From Paenibacillus terricola (lineage in GTDB: Bacteria > Bacillota > Bacilli > Paenibacillales > Paenibacillaceae), in NCBI RefSeq assembly GCF_014779765.1, contig NZ_JACXZA010000010.1:1-64000 (forward strand): DNA of 64,000 nt, in the 5' to 3' direction. This document shows, piece by piece, positions 35,315-44,570 of this stretch. Made by a program: the position numbers and the translations under genes. The notes under the pieces are model-generated. The model was not told where the DNA came from. It did no database searches and saw only the letters and a program-made list of their open reading frames with translations. Numbering within the stretch: the first letter of the stretch is position 1; the number at the start of each line of letters is the position of its first letter.

Positions 35315-35875
35315 CTACACGACTTGTGTCGCACCCGTCGCTCGGTAAATCGCTTCAGCATTGCTTAACACCGACAATTCCGGACCTCCATCCACTTCCA
35401 GGAGCGTCTTGCTTTCTGTGGTTGATGCCATCACCGCTATGGAGCCATTCTGAACCTCCGTGCGAACCACATCAAGCTTCTCATCTTCAACGCCCAGCGA
35501 GGACAAGATGCGGTCGTAGGTTGATTCATTGCCATCCGTGCGAACCCCGGCCAGATAAGCGGCTGCCGCATAAGGCATGCCTCCGGTATAGTTGATACTG
35601 CCAAAAGCGACGCCTGCAGCAGCAACAGACGTGCCGATGAGAGACGATTGGCGGAAATCGCCATTCGAGTAGCCATCGGAGTGATTGCCGGTTTCGTCAA
35701 CGATATCTCGCAGCTCATCCACGTGCATTCCGCACTCCGCCTCAAGCGTGCGGGAGTGATAGCCATCCTTGGCGATAACTCTAAGCTCGCCAGTCGTAAA
35801 CCCTGCCTGCAGCAGCTGCTGCACAGCGGTAGTCGCATTCCGTTCCGATGCGAAAATGCCGATTTTGCTTGCCAT
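35315..35875 (-). CDS. General stress protein, YflT-like
   Basis: A 186-residue protein with an N-terminal domain of the heat-induced stress protein YflT family (MASKIGIFASERNATTAVQQ) and a small-residue glycine/alanine segment in the middle (SLIGTSVAAAGVAFGS) that might insert in a membrane. In Bacillus, YflT belongs to the SigB regulon. The nearby sigB operon makes the same control likely here, though I saw no clear SigB promoter. AAGGAGG precedes the ATG. Confidence 0.82.
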   Translation of the reverse strand: MASKIGIFASERNATTAVQQLLQAGFTTGELRVIAKDGYHSRTLEAECGMHVDELRDIVDETGNHSDGYSNGDFRQSSLIGTSVAAAGVAFGSINYTGGMPYAAAAYLAGVRTDGNESTYDRILSSLGVEDEKLDVVRTEVQNGSIAVMASTTESKTLLEVDGGPELSVLSNAEAIYRATGATQVV

Positions 35876-36085
35876 ATCGAAACCTCCTTGCCGTTCACGG
35901 GAAAACCGTGGGCTGCCGTGAATCCATGAGATGGGATAAATCGGTTACATTATGCCCTGTTTCACATCTCGTTATTTGCGGTTATGGTTATTTAATAGAT
36001 GTGAATGCCTCTATCGGTCATTCATGGACGAGCGACCGCGCTTAGAAGCAGATTTTATCCACATGTAAGACTATATTTCATCTCG

Positions 36086-36139
36086 CCAATAAGAATTAGT
36101 TCTTTTCTTTAGGCTTGAAATCTTATAAATTCTTATTGG
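36086..36139. promoter_or_regulatory. Long inverted repeat upstream of rsbV
   Basis: CCAATAAGAATT and AATTCTTATTGG are perfect 12-base arms 30 bases apart. Between and over the right arm lies TTGAAA, with GGTAAT 17 bases later, a possible promoter. The 312-base gap 35876-36187 holds nothing else obvious. Confidence 0.5.
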
Positions 36140-36187
36140 TAATACAAAGATAAACGTTGTGCATTCCATTGAAGTGGGGTATCGGTT

Positions 36188-36523
36188 ATGAAATCACCCG
36201 ATAAATTTTATCTAAGAACAGAGAATCAGGAAGGGCGCTGTACCGTATATCTGAATGGCGAGCTCGACCTTGAGACCGCATCCCAGATGCGCGCCGCTAT
36301 GTCTACGCTTGTGGAACTAAGCGACCGAGAGCTCGTGCTCAATTTGCGCGATCTGCGCTATATCGATAGTACGGGGATCGGCATTCTTGTGTCCGTTGTG
36401 CGGGCACGTCATGCGAAGAACGCACCTTTCCTTGTTGAGGCAATTCCGCCGAATATACGCAAACTATTCGATATGACCGGCATTTCACCATTCCTGTCCG
36501 GCTCATCGCCATCATCGTACTGA
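36188..36523 (+). CDS. rsbV: Anti-sigma factor antagonist (RsbV-like)
   Basis: A 111-residue STAS-domain protein. Ser61 in YIDSTGIG is the phosphorylation site. Unphosphorylated RsbV binds the kinase RsbW and frees SigB. First gene of rsbV-rsbW-sigB. Members of the SpoIIAA group look alike, but the downstream SigB-type factor supports the stress-system reading. Confidence 0.9.
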   Translation: MKSPDKFYLRTENQEGRCTVYLNGELDLETASQMRAAMSTLVELSDRELVLNLRDLRYIDSTGIGILVSVVRARHAKNAPFLVEAIPPNIRKLFDMTGISPFLSGSSPSSY

Positions 36524-36540
36524 AAGGAGATCATGATGCA

Positions 36541-37020
36541 ATGCTTATGAAGGATGATATCATTACGATCTTCGTTCCAGCGGCAGCAGAATACGTCGAT
36601 CTTGCTCGTCTAACCTTATATGGGGTCGCAAGCAAAATGGGCTTCTCCTTCGAGGAGATTGAAGATATGAAGGTTGCGTTGTCTGAGGCATGCAACAATG
36701 CGGTGCTCCATGCCTACGGCGACATGCCTGAAGGCACAACGTTCTCAGCGCCTGAAGAGCAGCCTCGCGTTGAGATCCGATTCATCAAACAAGCCGATGC
36801 TTTATCCATTGTCGTGAAGGATGACGGCAGCAGCTTCGATGCGGCAGCAGTGGCGCGCAGTGCCGAATCGCTGCATGGCAAGGCAGTCCACGAGCTGGAG
36901 GCTGGCGGACTTGGACTCTACCTTATGCAGGCTTTGATGGATCAGGTGGAAGTGTCGAGCGGCTCAGGTACGCAGGTCATGATGACCAAACGTTTGACCA
37001 AAAGCGGGGAATGGGCATGA
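36541..37020 (+). CDS. rsbW: Anti-sigma factor serine kinase (RsbW-like)
   Basis: A 159-residue GHKL-type protein kinase. The N-box reads ALSEACNNAVLHAY and the ATP-lid Gly motif LGLYLMQ follows. It holds SigB inactive and phosphorylates RsbV. AAAGGAG lies about ten bases ahead of ATG 36541. Its stop overlaps the sigB start (ATGA), keeping anti-sigma and sigma in step. Confidence 0.92.
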   Translation: MLMKDDIITIFVPAAAEYVDLARLTLYGVASKMGFSFEEIEDMKVALSEACNNAVLHAYGDMPEGTTFSAPEEQPRVEIRFIKQADALSIVVKDDGSSFDAAAVARSAESLHGKAVHELEAGGLGLYLMQALMDQVEVSSGSGTQVMMTKRLTKSGEWA

Positions 37021-37790
37021 CCTTCCCTCCGTCCCGGCAGCTTCATGATAGCGCCGCGCGGATTGCGGAGTACCAGAGGAATCCGACCAATGAAGCTGCA
37101 ACGATATTAATTGAATATCACGCGCCCATCGTTCGAATGGCTGCAAGCAAGATTGCGCGGAACCGTCCAGACTTGTATGAAGATCTCATTCAGGTTGGCC
37201 AGATGTCGCTTCTGCGGCTGTATCGGCAGTACGACCCAGCGATTGGCGTGCAGTTCGAACCTTATGCAATGAAGAGCATCATCGGTCATATGAAGAACTA
37301 TCTTAGGGATAAATCTTGGTATATCCAAGTGCCCCGTCGTATTAAAGAAAAAGGGATCTCCGTTCAGCAGACGATCGATGAGCTGACCGTTCGGCTGGAA
37401 CGCTCGCCTAAGGTCGAAGAGATCGCCGCTCACATGGAGCTGACGGTCGAAGAGACGCTCGAAATTCTTGGCGGACGCGATCTATATCATTACGTTTCGC
37501 TCGATACGCCAATTAGCGAAGAAGACAGCACAACGACGCTTGGCGAGCTCCTCCACTCGCAGCTTGACGAGTATGAGCATATCGATAAGAAGCTGGACAT
37601 CGAAGCAGCGATGTCCGCACTGAAACCGGAGGAACGACAAGTGCTCAAGCTCGTATTCGAGGATGGCGTGCCTCAACGTCTCATTGCCGAGCAGTTAGGC
37701 GTCTCCCAGATGAGCATTTCGCGTATTCAACGCCGTGCCATCGAGAAGCTCCGGAGAAGCTTAACCGAATCCAATAATCCCGATCTATGA
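37017..37790 (+). CDS. sigB: RNA polymerase sigma factor, SigB type
   Basis: A 257-residue SigB/SigF/SigG-subfamily factor with region 2 (YEDLIQVGQMSLLRLYRQYDP), region 3 (SPKVEEIAAHMELTVEE) and region 4 (LIAEQLGVSQMSISRIQRRAIEKL). The order V-W-B and a probable PP2C partner nearby favour the general stress factor over SigF. Start 37017 gives ATGA overlap with rsbW; 37011 is an alternative ATG. Confidence 0.92.
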   Translation: MTFPPSRQLHDSAARIAEYQRNPTNEAATILIEYHAPIVRMAASKIARNRPDLYEDLIQVGQMSLLRLYRQYDPAIGVQFEPYAMKSIIGHMKNYLRDKSWYIQVPRRIKEKGISVQQTIDELTVRLERSPKVEEIAAHMELTVEETLEILGGRDLYHYVSLDTPISEEDSTTTLGELLHSQLDEYEHIDKKLDIEAAMSALKPEERQVLKLVFEDGVPQRLIAEQLGVSQMSISRIQRRAIEKLRRSLTESNNPDL

Positions 37791-37792
37791 AT

Positions 37793-37837
37793 CAGCGCAC
37801 CGACGAATGACGCATTAGCGGCATGATCGGTGCGCTG
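37793..37837 (+). terminator. Terminator after sigB
   Basis: cagcgcaccga and tcggtgcgctg pair perfectly; TTCTCGTGATTT follows, a weak T-run. Ends the rsbV-rsbW-sigB operon. Confidence 0.65.
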
Positions 37838-37932
37838 TTCTCGTGATTTACGTTGAACACTTCCACTCATTCGGGTTATGATGGAGAAATGAGAAAACCT
37901 CTACCGGTATCGATTCTAACAGGAGGCATTGT

Positions 37933-39243
37933 ATGAACGAACGAACGTTTCGATTCCCAGCCGGCTGGGAGTGGCTGCAGCTTCGGCAGCCGTTCGCGGA
38001 AGACCTGCACCAGCAATCGACCGACGCTCGGGACGACGTGCAATCGCAGCTTGAACTACTACCATCGATGCCGTCACGAGCCAAACGGACGACTATAGAC
38101 AAGCCCCTGGAGGGCGGAACTCCAACTGACCTAGCCCATAAACGCGAACAGCTGCGGCATGAACAGGCACAAGAAAGACTGCTTGCCATGAAGCAGCGCA
38201 TGCCAGAATGCTCGGCATGGCTGGACGACTGCTTCGAGCGAAGCGCGAATCATATTGTTGTTCATCGGCTTGAAGATGGTGAACCGCTCCTATATGGAAC
38301 ACTGCTCGTGCAGCTGTCCGACGATAACAAAGATATTCAACCGCTGCGTTATTGGGTGACGGCCCATCAACTTACGACCATTCACGAGGATTGGCGGTTG
38401 TCGATTCGAACACAGCAGCCCCCTTGGAATATTCAGCTGCAGCAGTGCAAGAATGGCGGCGAGGCACTTGCGACCTTGATGAGCGTCGTACTTGAACAGC
38501 TGCATCATGGTCTGGACAGCTTCGAGAAGAAGCTAATGGAACAGGAGCAAACTTTGCGAAGTCGCGATCAACAGATCGAACGGATGAATCTATTGTTTGA
38601 TTGCCGTTACGACCTGCTCCATTGGCAGCGGTTGTTCATACCCGTGAATGAGCTTCATAACGCATTGAAAGAAGCGTTTGCGGCCGGTACTGTTATCAAT
38701 AGCGAGGCGTACACCCGCCTTCAGCATAAGCTGGAGCGTATCGATACGCTTATTCAGGCGTATGCAAGAGAGCTCGACACGCTCATCGCCATGGGTGAGG
38801 CTGCATCGACGCAGCGCGGCAATGATACGCTGAAAGTACTGGCTAACGTCGTTCTCCTGCTTATTCCAACGATCGTCGTTGGCGCATTGTGGGGCATGAA
38901 TATTCGCAGCCTTCCTTATATGGATAAGAGATGGAGCTTCCCTGCCATGTGTGTGATCGACCTGATCATAACCGCAGTCATTTGGCTGCTCCTGTGGCGG
39001 GCTCATTGGATTGGCCGCAGGCCAAACCCTCCTTCCCCAGTTACAGCTGCAGATGCAGGGCATAAGCTAGCGGAGAACAGTCCAGCCTCAACTGACGGGT
39101 TGTCGCGATCGCGATCGCGAAGCCGCCGCAATGGGGGCAAGAAGACAAGCAATGAAGCAGCAACTGATCGTCGTGCTGCATCGCTCACCATGATGAATCT
39201 TGCGGATCCCAACGCCGTCGACAAACCGCGCAGCCGTCAATGA
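37933..39243 (+). CDS. CorA-like metal ion transporter
   Basis: A 436-residue protein of the CorA/MIT superfamily. A large, helical N-terminal cytoplasmic domain leads into two membrane helices (about 302-320 and 337-356) separated by the selectivity motif GMN (321-323, in WGMNIRSLP). Unusually, about 75 residues follow the last helix, very basic with a repeated Ser-Arg run (SRSRSRSRR); classical CorA ends soon after helix two. Mg2+ transport is likely but metal choice is not proven. It lies between sigB and the convergent PP2C gene. Confidence 0.85.
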   Translation: MNERTFRFPAGWEWLQLRQPFAEDLHQQSTDARDDVQSQLELLPSMPSRAKRTTIDKPLEGGTPTDLAHKREQLRHEQAQERLLAMKQRMPECSAWLDDCFERSANHIVVHRLEDGEPLLYGTLLVQLSDDNKDIQPLRYWVTAHQLTTIHEDWRLSIRTQQPPWNIQLQQCKNGGEALATLMSVVLEQLHHGLDSFEKKLMEQEQTLRSRDQQIERMNLLFDCRYDLLHWQRLFIPVNELHNALKEAFAAGTVINSEAYTRLQHKLERIDTLIQAYARELDTLIAMGEAASTQRGNDTLKVLANVVLLLIPTIVVGALWGMNIRSLPYMDKRWSFPAMCVIDLIITAVIWLLLWRAHWIGRRPNPPSPVTAADAGHKLAENSPASTDGLSRSRSRSRRNGGKKTSNEAATDRRAASLTMMNLADPNAVDKPRSRQ

Positions 39244-39266
39244 TTCCATATATTGATGAAATAAAC

Positions 39267-39316
39267 AAGCCTCCTGTATCGCCGACTTGTCGTTCGGTGA
39301 ACAGGAGGCTTTATTT
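39267..39316 (+). terminator. Terminator of the CorA-like gene
   Basis: aagcctcctgt and acaggaggctt pair perfectly, followed by TATTT. Confidence 0.85.
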
Positions 39317-39360
39317 GTAGGCCCCCACTTAAAGAGAGCGACACTAGCGCATCTTATCCA

Positions 39361-40572
39361 TTATTTCAAAGCAATCCACAGCAAACACTGGTCGTCCGAA
39401 CGTCCACGGCCATCAATCGGTTCACCGAATAGCGCTTCTCGCCAATCATCAGGGAATCGATTGTAATCTTCCAGACCGCCGCTCGTTAACTTCATACCAA
39501 GTCTTTCGATCGGATCTTCTTCAGCATCGTCCGTCCGGTCAAGTAAACCATCTGTTACAATGACGATCCGATCGCCTGGCGCAAGTCGGAGTGACTGCTT
39601 GTTAACGGTTATCCCTTCGAACAGCCCGATGGCTGGACTGCCCCCTGTAAAAGGCTCCACCTCACCGGAACTCGACCTCAGCAGCAAGCCTGGAGGATGT
39701 CCGGCATTCACATATTCCGCAACGCCGCGCTCCATGTCGATCACCATATAGATGCCAGTGAAGTAATACTGAATAAGCTGGTCGGAGAAATGCAGCTGCA
39801 TCGCCCGACGGTTGAGCTCACGCACAACATCCTCAGGATCGAACAGCTTGCTCATTACTTCCTTCAGCACGGACGCGATAAACATACAGACCAGCGACGA
39901 TGAAATCCCATGGCCCATCGCATCGATTACGGCTACTGCATATCGGTTCTCATCGATCCTATGCCATGCATACAGGTCGCCAGACAACTCCTCCGACGGA
40001 CGATAGATCGCATCAATGACGATCTGCTCATTCTCCAGTCGCTGCGGCAATACCGCGTATTGTACCTCTCGTGCAAGGCGCAGCTCATCCCGCAGCCTCC
40101 GATCCCGTTCCCGATGCCAGTTCTTCTGCTGCTTAAGTCGAAGCGCTGAACGAATCCTCGCCATCAATTCGACCCGATTGATCGGCTTCGTCACGTAATC
40201 CGAAGCGCCCGCATCGAGCGCTTCGGCGAGCTTCTTCGAATCGCCGATGGCCGTTACCATAATGATCGGAATATCCTTGAGCCGCTCCAAGCCCAGAATC
40301 GTTCGGCATGCCGTGATGCCATCGATTCGAGGCATCATCATATCGAGCAGGATAAGATCCACATCCGGCTCTTCATAAGCTGGCTTAAGATCCGTTCCAT
40401 CTTCGCTTACACCAAGCAGCTTATATAATTCAACAGCCGAGGAGCAGGAGCTTAAATTACGATACCCTGCCCGCTTCAGCATTTCTTGCACGACGGTTAC
40501 ATTCATTGCGTTATCGTCGACTAGGACGACCCGCATATTCAGTCTGCCGTTGCTCCGTTCTTGACCTTGCAT
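39361..40572 (-). CDS. Receiver-PP2C serine phosphatase (RsbU/RsbP-like)
   Basis: A 403-residue fusion of an N-terminal receiver domain (acidic pair 19-20, phosphoacceptor Asp77 in LLDMMMPRIDG, Lys129 in VTKP), a coiled-coil linker (about 150-180) and a SpoIIE/PP2C phosphatase domain with metal-binding SGDLYAW, VIDAMGHG and VTDGLLDR motifs. It should dephosphorylate RsbV when its receiver is phosphorylated. Start 40572 is set by GAGGG. Lies three genes from rsbV, convergent. No cognate histidine kinase is in the window. Confidence 0.92.
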   Translation of the reverse strand: MQGQERSNGRLNMRVVLVDDNAMNVTVVQEMLKRAGYRNLSSCSSAVELYKLLGVSEDGTDLKPAYEEPDVDLILLDMMMPRIDGITACRTILGLERLKDIPIIMVTAIGDSKKLAEALDAGASDYVTKPINRVELMARIRSALRLKQQKNWHRERDRRLRDELRLAREVQYAVLPQRLENEQIVIDAIYRPSEELSGDLYAWHRIDENRYAVAVIDAMGHGISSSLVCMFIASVLKEVMSKLFDPEDVVRELNRRAMQLHFSDQLIQYYFTGIYMVIDMERGVAEYVNAGHPPGLLLRSSSGEVEPFTGGSPAIGLFEGITVNKQSLRLAPGDRIVIVTDGLLDRTDDAEEDPIERLGMKLTSGGLEDYNRFPDDWREALFGEPIDGRGRSDDQCLLWIALK

Positions 40573-40704
40573 CGCATACCCTCGTTTCTTCTTACGCAAG
40601 TCCGCATTGTTATGTTATTAATACCCGCCCCTACAGCAAACGAATCAATAAGAAGCGCTGCATGGATGCTGGATAAGGCAAAGCAGCCGCACGACGATAA
40701 CACA

Positions 40705-40751
40705 AAATAGCTGTTCGGACAGTCTATAATAGACCATTCGAACAGCTATTT
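40705..40751 (-). terminator. Terminator of bdbDC
   Basis: Perfect 13-base arms aaatagctgttcg / cgaacagctattt, eight bases past the bdbC stop; minus strand continues TG, so the T-run is inside the arm. Confidence 0.75.
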
Positions 40752-40758
40752 ACGGCTA

Positions 40759-41223
40759 TTATTCGGCTGCCGCTTCCAGCGCTTCTTCGCGCTTGTAAGC
40801 ACGATTCGTAAGCCATAGGTTACCGGCGATCAAGATGAAGGCAACAAGCGCCATCAGAGGTATCGTAATAACACCGAACCAGTCGAGATAATCTTCATTG
40901 CATGGAACGCCGTCGGTGCACGGTACCATTTTATAAAGACCAGGAACCTTCTGCTCTGCATAATGCCAAGCGGAGATGCATCCGCCGATAATGGCAAGCG
41001 GCAGTACATAGGAAGCCATCCGTCGATCGCCCCGATACGCCGCCATTCCGAGCAGAATGACCTGCGGGTACATGAAGATCCGTTGGAACCAGCACCACCG
41101 GCATGGGGTAAAATGCATGACTTCGCTCAAATACAAACTGCCTGCCGTTGCCGCAATGCTGACGATCCAGGCCATGTACAGGCCGTAGTTATAAAAGAAA
41201 GACGAGCGATTGTCATCATTCAT
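40759..41223 (-). CDS. bdbC: Disulfide oxidoreductase BdbC (DsbB family)
   Basis: A 154-residue membrane protein with four helices. The first periplasm-side pair is CRWC after helix two and the second pair is in PCTDGVPC. It passes electrons from the thiol oxidase BdbD to quinone. Only three bases separate it from bdbD, a classical pair. Confidence 0.93.
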   Translation of the reverse strand: MNDDNRSSFFYNYGLYMAWIVSIAATAGSLYLSEVMHFTPCRWCWFQRIFMYPQVILLGMAAYRGDRRMASYVLPLAIIGGCISAWHYAEQKVPGLYKMVPCTDGVPCNEDYLDWFGVITIPLMALVAFILIAGNLWLTNRAYKREEALEAAAE

Positions 41224-41226
41224 CGA

Positions 41227-41961
41227 TTATTGACCCGCCTCATCAAGATCCTTCAATGCTTTCTCAACGGCTGCTTTCACTGGCTCCCAATAGAGCGTAT
41301 CGGAGCCGCCGACCTTCGTTCCGTTGACGAACAGCGTTGGAGTACCTGTAATGTTGAGCTGACGTACGCGGCTCATATGATCGGACAATTCCTTGGCGTA
41401 CGTCTCATTCTCAATGTCGCTGCGCAGCTTATCATAGTCGATATTCAGCTTCTCATCCTTCGCAAGCTGGACGAGATAATCGACGGTTGCCCAAGGTTCA
41501 CGTTCATCAGGCTGCTTGTCATATAACGCCTGGTAATACTTCCAGAACTCATCGTTGCTTTGATGATACACAGCTAATCCTGCCAGCGCCGCAGTCTTCG
41601 AGTCTGCGCCGATGAAGTGATAGTTCATGAACGACAACGATACGATGCCTTTATCGATATATTCCTTAATTAGTTCAGGTTTAACGTCCTGCGAGAACTG
41701 CTGGCATGCTGGACACTTAAAATCACCGAACTCAACAATTTTCACCTTTGCGTCTTTACTTCCAAGCGTAGGGATGTTATCAAAATCAAATTCTGCTGGA
41801 TCCGGCTTTGGTGCTAATGCAAATAACAAAATAATGGCAACAAGGAGGATACCGCCAGATGCCCACATCAATGTTCTAACTTTCTTCTGGCGTTCTTTGC
41901 TTCTTATTCGTAAATCCTTACGGTTCTGCTTGTAAGTTGATTTGCTTACTGCTTGTCCCAC
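41227..41961 (-). CDS. bdbD: Thiol-disulfide oxidoreductase BdbD (DsbA-like)
   Basis: A 244-residue protein: basic cytoplasmic N-terminus, one membrane anchor (about 32-50), and an extracytoplasmic DsbA-like thioredoxin fold with active site CPAC (FGDFKCPACQQF) and cis-Pro in GTPTLFV. It introduces disulfide bonds into exported proteins and is reoxidised by BdbC encoded next. Confidence 0.94.
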   Translation of the reverse strand: MGQAVSKSTYKQNRKDLRIRSKERQKKVRTLMWASGGILLVAIILLFALAPKPDPAEFDFDNIPTLGSKDAKVKIVEFGDFKCPACQQFSQDVKPELIKEYIDKGIVSLSFMNYHFIGADSKTAALAGLAVYHQSNDEFWKYYQALYDKQPDEREPWATVDYLVQLAKDEKLNIDYDKLRSDIENETYAKELSDHMSRVRQLNITGTPTLFVNGTKVGGSDTLYWEPVKAAVEKALKDLDEAGQ

Positions 41962-42086
41962 TCTAATTCCCTCCGATCAATATAAGTGCACAGATAGATC
42001 TATTATACCTGCCCAACGTTAAATTAACATTAAGAGGTTGTCAAAAAGTACGCTTTTGATCACGAAGAATGAAAGAAAAAGGAAAA

Positions 42087-42131
42087 GAAAAAGCCAGCCA
42101 GCAGGATTGTGAAATCCCGCCCGCCGGCTTG
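42087..42131 (-). terminator. Terminator of the GH1 gene
   Basis: Minus strand AAGCCGGC...GGGATT pairs with AATCC...GCTGGCTT, with two mismatched stretches, then TTTCTTTT. Lies 16 bases past the stop. Confidence 0.75.
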
Positions 42132-42146
42132 TCCAATGCTAAATGC

Positions 42147-43493
42147 TTATATTTTGAACCAGTTCAATGCTGCGACTTTGCTGTAGAACTTGAAGCTGTC
42201 CTTCGGCGTACGAACTTGCGTATCGTAATCGACATAGGTCATGCCGAAGCGCATCGAGTAGCCAAATGCCCACTCGTAGTTGTCCATCAGCGACCATGCA
42301 TAGTAGCCTTTAACGTTGACGCCGGACTCAATCGCACGGGAAACCGATGCAAGGTGCGATTTGATATAACGGATACGGCGGTCGTCATGCACTTTGCCGT
42401 CTGCGGACGGCTCATCGTTATAACATGCGCCGTTCTCTGTGATGTAGATTGGGATCTCGCCATAGTTGTTCTTCAGAAACATAAGGGCGTTGTATAGACC
42501 TTGCGGGTAGTACGTCCAGCCGATGTCTGTACGATCCCAGCCCATGTCGACTTCTTCCCAGTCGAACAGACCTTCATTTTCTTTGTAGCGGCCAACTGTA
42601 CCCGTGTAATAGTTAACGCCAAGGAAGTCGATTTTCTGCGAAATGTCTTCCATATCGCCCGCTTGAATCGGCACTTCAACGCCTTTGCCGCGGAACCATT
42701 CAACCAGCATTTCTGGGTAATGGCCGTGCATAACAGGACGAATAAACCATTCATTCAGCCAACCTGCTTGACGCTCGCAAGCATCGATATCTTCTTGACG
42801 CGTGCTGTAAGGCTCACGCCATTCCATGTTTGGCACAATACCGATCTGGCCTGCGATGCCAAGCTCGCGGAATTTGCGAACGGCACGGCCATGCGCCACG
42901 AGCAGATGATGCGATACATTCGTCGCCAATTGCAAATCGCGGTTGCCTGGCGCATGCTCGCCAAGGTAGTTGGACAAGAAGGATACGCACCATGGCTCGT
43001 TGAACGTAGCCCACAGCTTAATTTTACCCTTCAGCGATTCGAAAACGATTTCGGCATATCGAACGAAATGATCGATCGTTTCACGGTTATCCCATCCGCC
43101 ACGATCCTGCAGCGCCTGCGGCAAATCCCAGTGATACAACGTGCACATTGGTTCGATGCCGTATTTAAGAAGCTCGTCTACAAGACGGTGATAGAACTCC
43201 AAACCTTCTTGATTCACTTCGCCAGAGCCATCTGGAATGATACGCGGCCATGCGATTGAGAAGCGGTACGTTTGGATGCCCATATCGGCCATCATCTTCA
43301 CGTCTTCCGGATACTTGTGGTACATGTCGCAAGCGACATCGCCGTTATCGCCCATGAATACTTTGCCTGGCGTACGTGCGAACGTATCCCAGATCGACAG
43401 CCCGCGGCCGCCTTCTTGATACGCGCCTTCTACTTGGTACGAAGCAGTTGCTGCTCCCCATTTGAAGCCTTCTGGAAACTGTACAATTGCCAT
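42147..43493 (-). CDS. Glycoside hydrolase family 1 beta-glucosidase
   Basis: A 448-residue cytoplasmic GH1 enzyme of usual length. Acid/base Glu166 lies in TFNEPW and nucleophile Glu353 in ITENGA. Activity is on beta-glucosides or beta-galactosides; no PTS gene is adjacent and key phospho-sugar residues cannot be judged by eye, so a simple beta-glucosidase is the best call. Monocistronic, with its own terminator. Confidence 0.94.
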   Translation of the reverse strand: MAIVQFPEGFKWGAATASYQVEGAYQEGGRGLSIWDTFARTPGKVFMGDNGDVACDMYHKYPEDVKMMADMGIQTYRFSIAWPRIIPDGSGEVNQEGLEFYHRLVDELLKYGIEPMCTLYHWDLPQALQDRGGWDNRETIDHFVRYAEIVFESLKGKIKLWATFNEPWCVSFLSNYLGEHAPGNRDLQLATNVSHHLLVAHGRAVRKFRELGIAGQIGIVPNMEWREPYSTRQEDIDACERQAGWLNEWFIRPVMHGHYPEMLVEWFRGKGVEVPIQAGDMEDISQKIDFLGVNYYTGTVGRYKENEGLFDWEEVDMGWDRTDIGWTYYPQGLYNALMFLKNNYGEIPIYITENGACYNDEPSADGKVHDDRRIRYIKSHLASVSRAIESGVNVKGYYAWSLMDNYEWAFGYSMRFGMTYVDYDTQVRTPKDSFKFYSKVAALNWFKI

Positions 43494-43763
43494 CTGTCAG
43501 GTGTCACCTTTCCTATACCTTATTGGATATGCATTATGACCTTCTTCTCAGTATAGTGCCAAATGTCACAGCATCCTATGTGTGATTTTGTCGCTTCCTG
43601 ATGCAATTTTGTCGCTCTATGTAGATTTATGTCGATGGTTCCGAATTCACATTCTTCTTCATAAACTATGAAGTAAACCTCTTTCAAGGTCGCTTGAGGA
43701 TCCGCGATCGGGATAAGAGGTGGGGAACTGTCTGTGTGGCGCGGCTTAGGGAGGCGATGGCAG

Positions 43764-44570
43764 ATGGCATTAAAAAACAACGATGATGGGCAGCAGTTCG
43801 ACACACGTACGGCTTTGTTCTTGGCTGCAGTATGCGGCCAAACCTATGTACAATACGGCAGCCCTGACGGATCATTCCTAGTCCCTGCAGGCTATCGCGT
43901 AGCGGGCTCGTTCAAGGCACAGTCCTATGAGGATAAGCCCGAATATTTTGGCTTCGTGCTTGAATCCGACCGCACGGTTATTCTTGCGTTCAGAGGCTCC
44001 GGCTCTGCGATGGACTGGGTATCCGACTTTATCTCTCAACAAGTTACGTTCAAGCCTGTGAAGACATCCTGCCAATCGCACAAAGGCTTCACTGATATAT
44101 ATATGACGTGTCAGCAAGACGTTCGCTCGATTGTTCGATTAACTGATCCCGACAAGCCGCTGTTCGTAACGGGACACAGCCTCGGCGGTGCGCTTGCAAC
44201 GCTGGCTGCATTCGATATCTGCGTGAATACGGGTAGAGAACCTATTGTCTATACGTACGGTTCTCCTCGTGTTGGCGATGTGAAATTCGCCCGTACTTAT
44301 AATCGCTCCATCAAACAGCATTGGCGGGTGCAGAATGAATACGATATTGTGCCGCATCTGCCTCCGCTCGTCTACCGGCAGCCGAAGACGAAAAACATTT
44401 TCTATTACATGCATGTCAGGGGAGAAGTTAAGCGCTCGTTCCGTATGGGCTCGGTATCCGGCAATCATGTGCTTAGCAGCTATTTCGCCGACCTGGCGAA
44501 GGAGGACCCAGCCTATGCCGCGATGCTCTGTGAGGGGCCGCCGGGTTGGTGTCCAACGTTCCCCTCCTGA
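43764..44570 (+). CDS. Class 3 lipase-family hydrolase
   Basis: A 268-residue Lipase_3 protein. The nucleophile is Ser139 in VTGHSLGGALA; YGSPRVGD and the YDIVPHLPP segment (Asp of the triad) are typical. There is no signal peptide, so it acts in the cytoplasm or leaves by another route. Start 43764 follows GGGAGGCG. The GC-rich repeats begin at its stop codon. Confidence 0.88.
   Translation: MALKNNDDGQQFDTRTALFLAAVCGQTYVQYGSPDGSFLVPAGYRVAGSFKAQSYEDKPEYFGFVLESDRTVILAFRGSGSAMDWVSDFISQQVTFKPVKTSCQSHKGFTDIYMTCQQDVRSIVRLTDPDKPLFVTGHSLGGALATLAAFDICVNTGREPIVYTYGSPRVGDVKFARTYNRSIKQHWRVQNEYDIVPHLPPLVYRQPKTKNIFYYMHVRGEVKRSFRMGSVSGNHVLSSYFADLAKEDPAYAAMLCEGPPGWCPTFPS

Noticed and set aside
36165-36187. 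SigB-type -10 (GGGTAT) before rsbV
   Set aside because: It lies within seven bases of the ATG and is better read as the ribosome site region.
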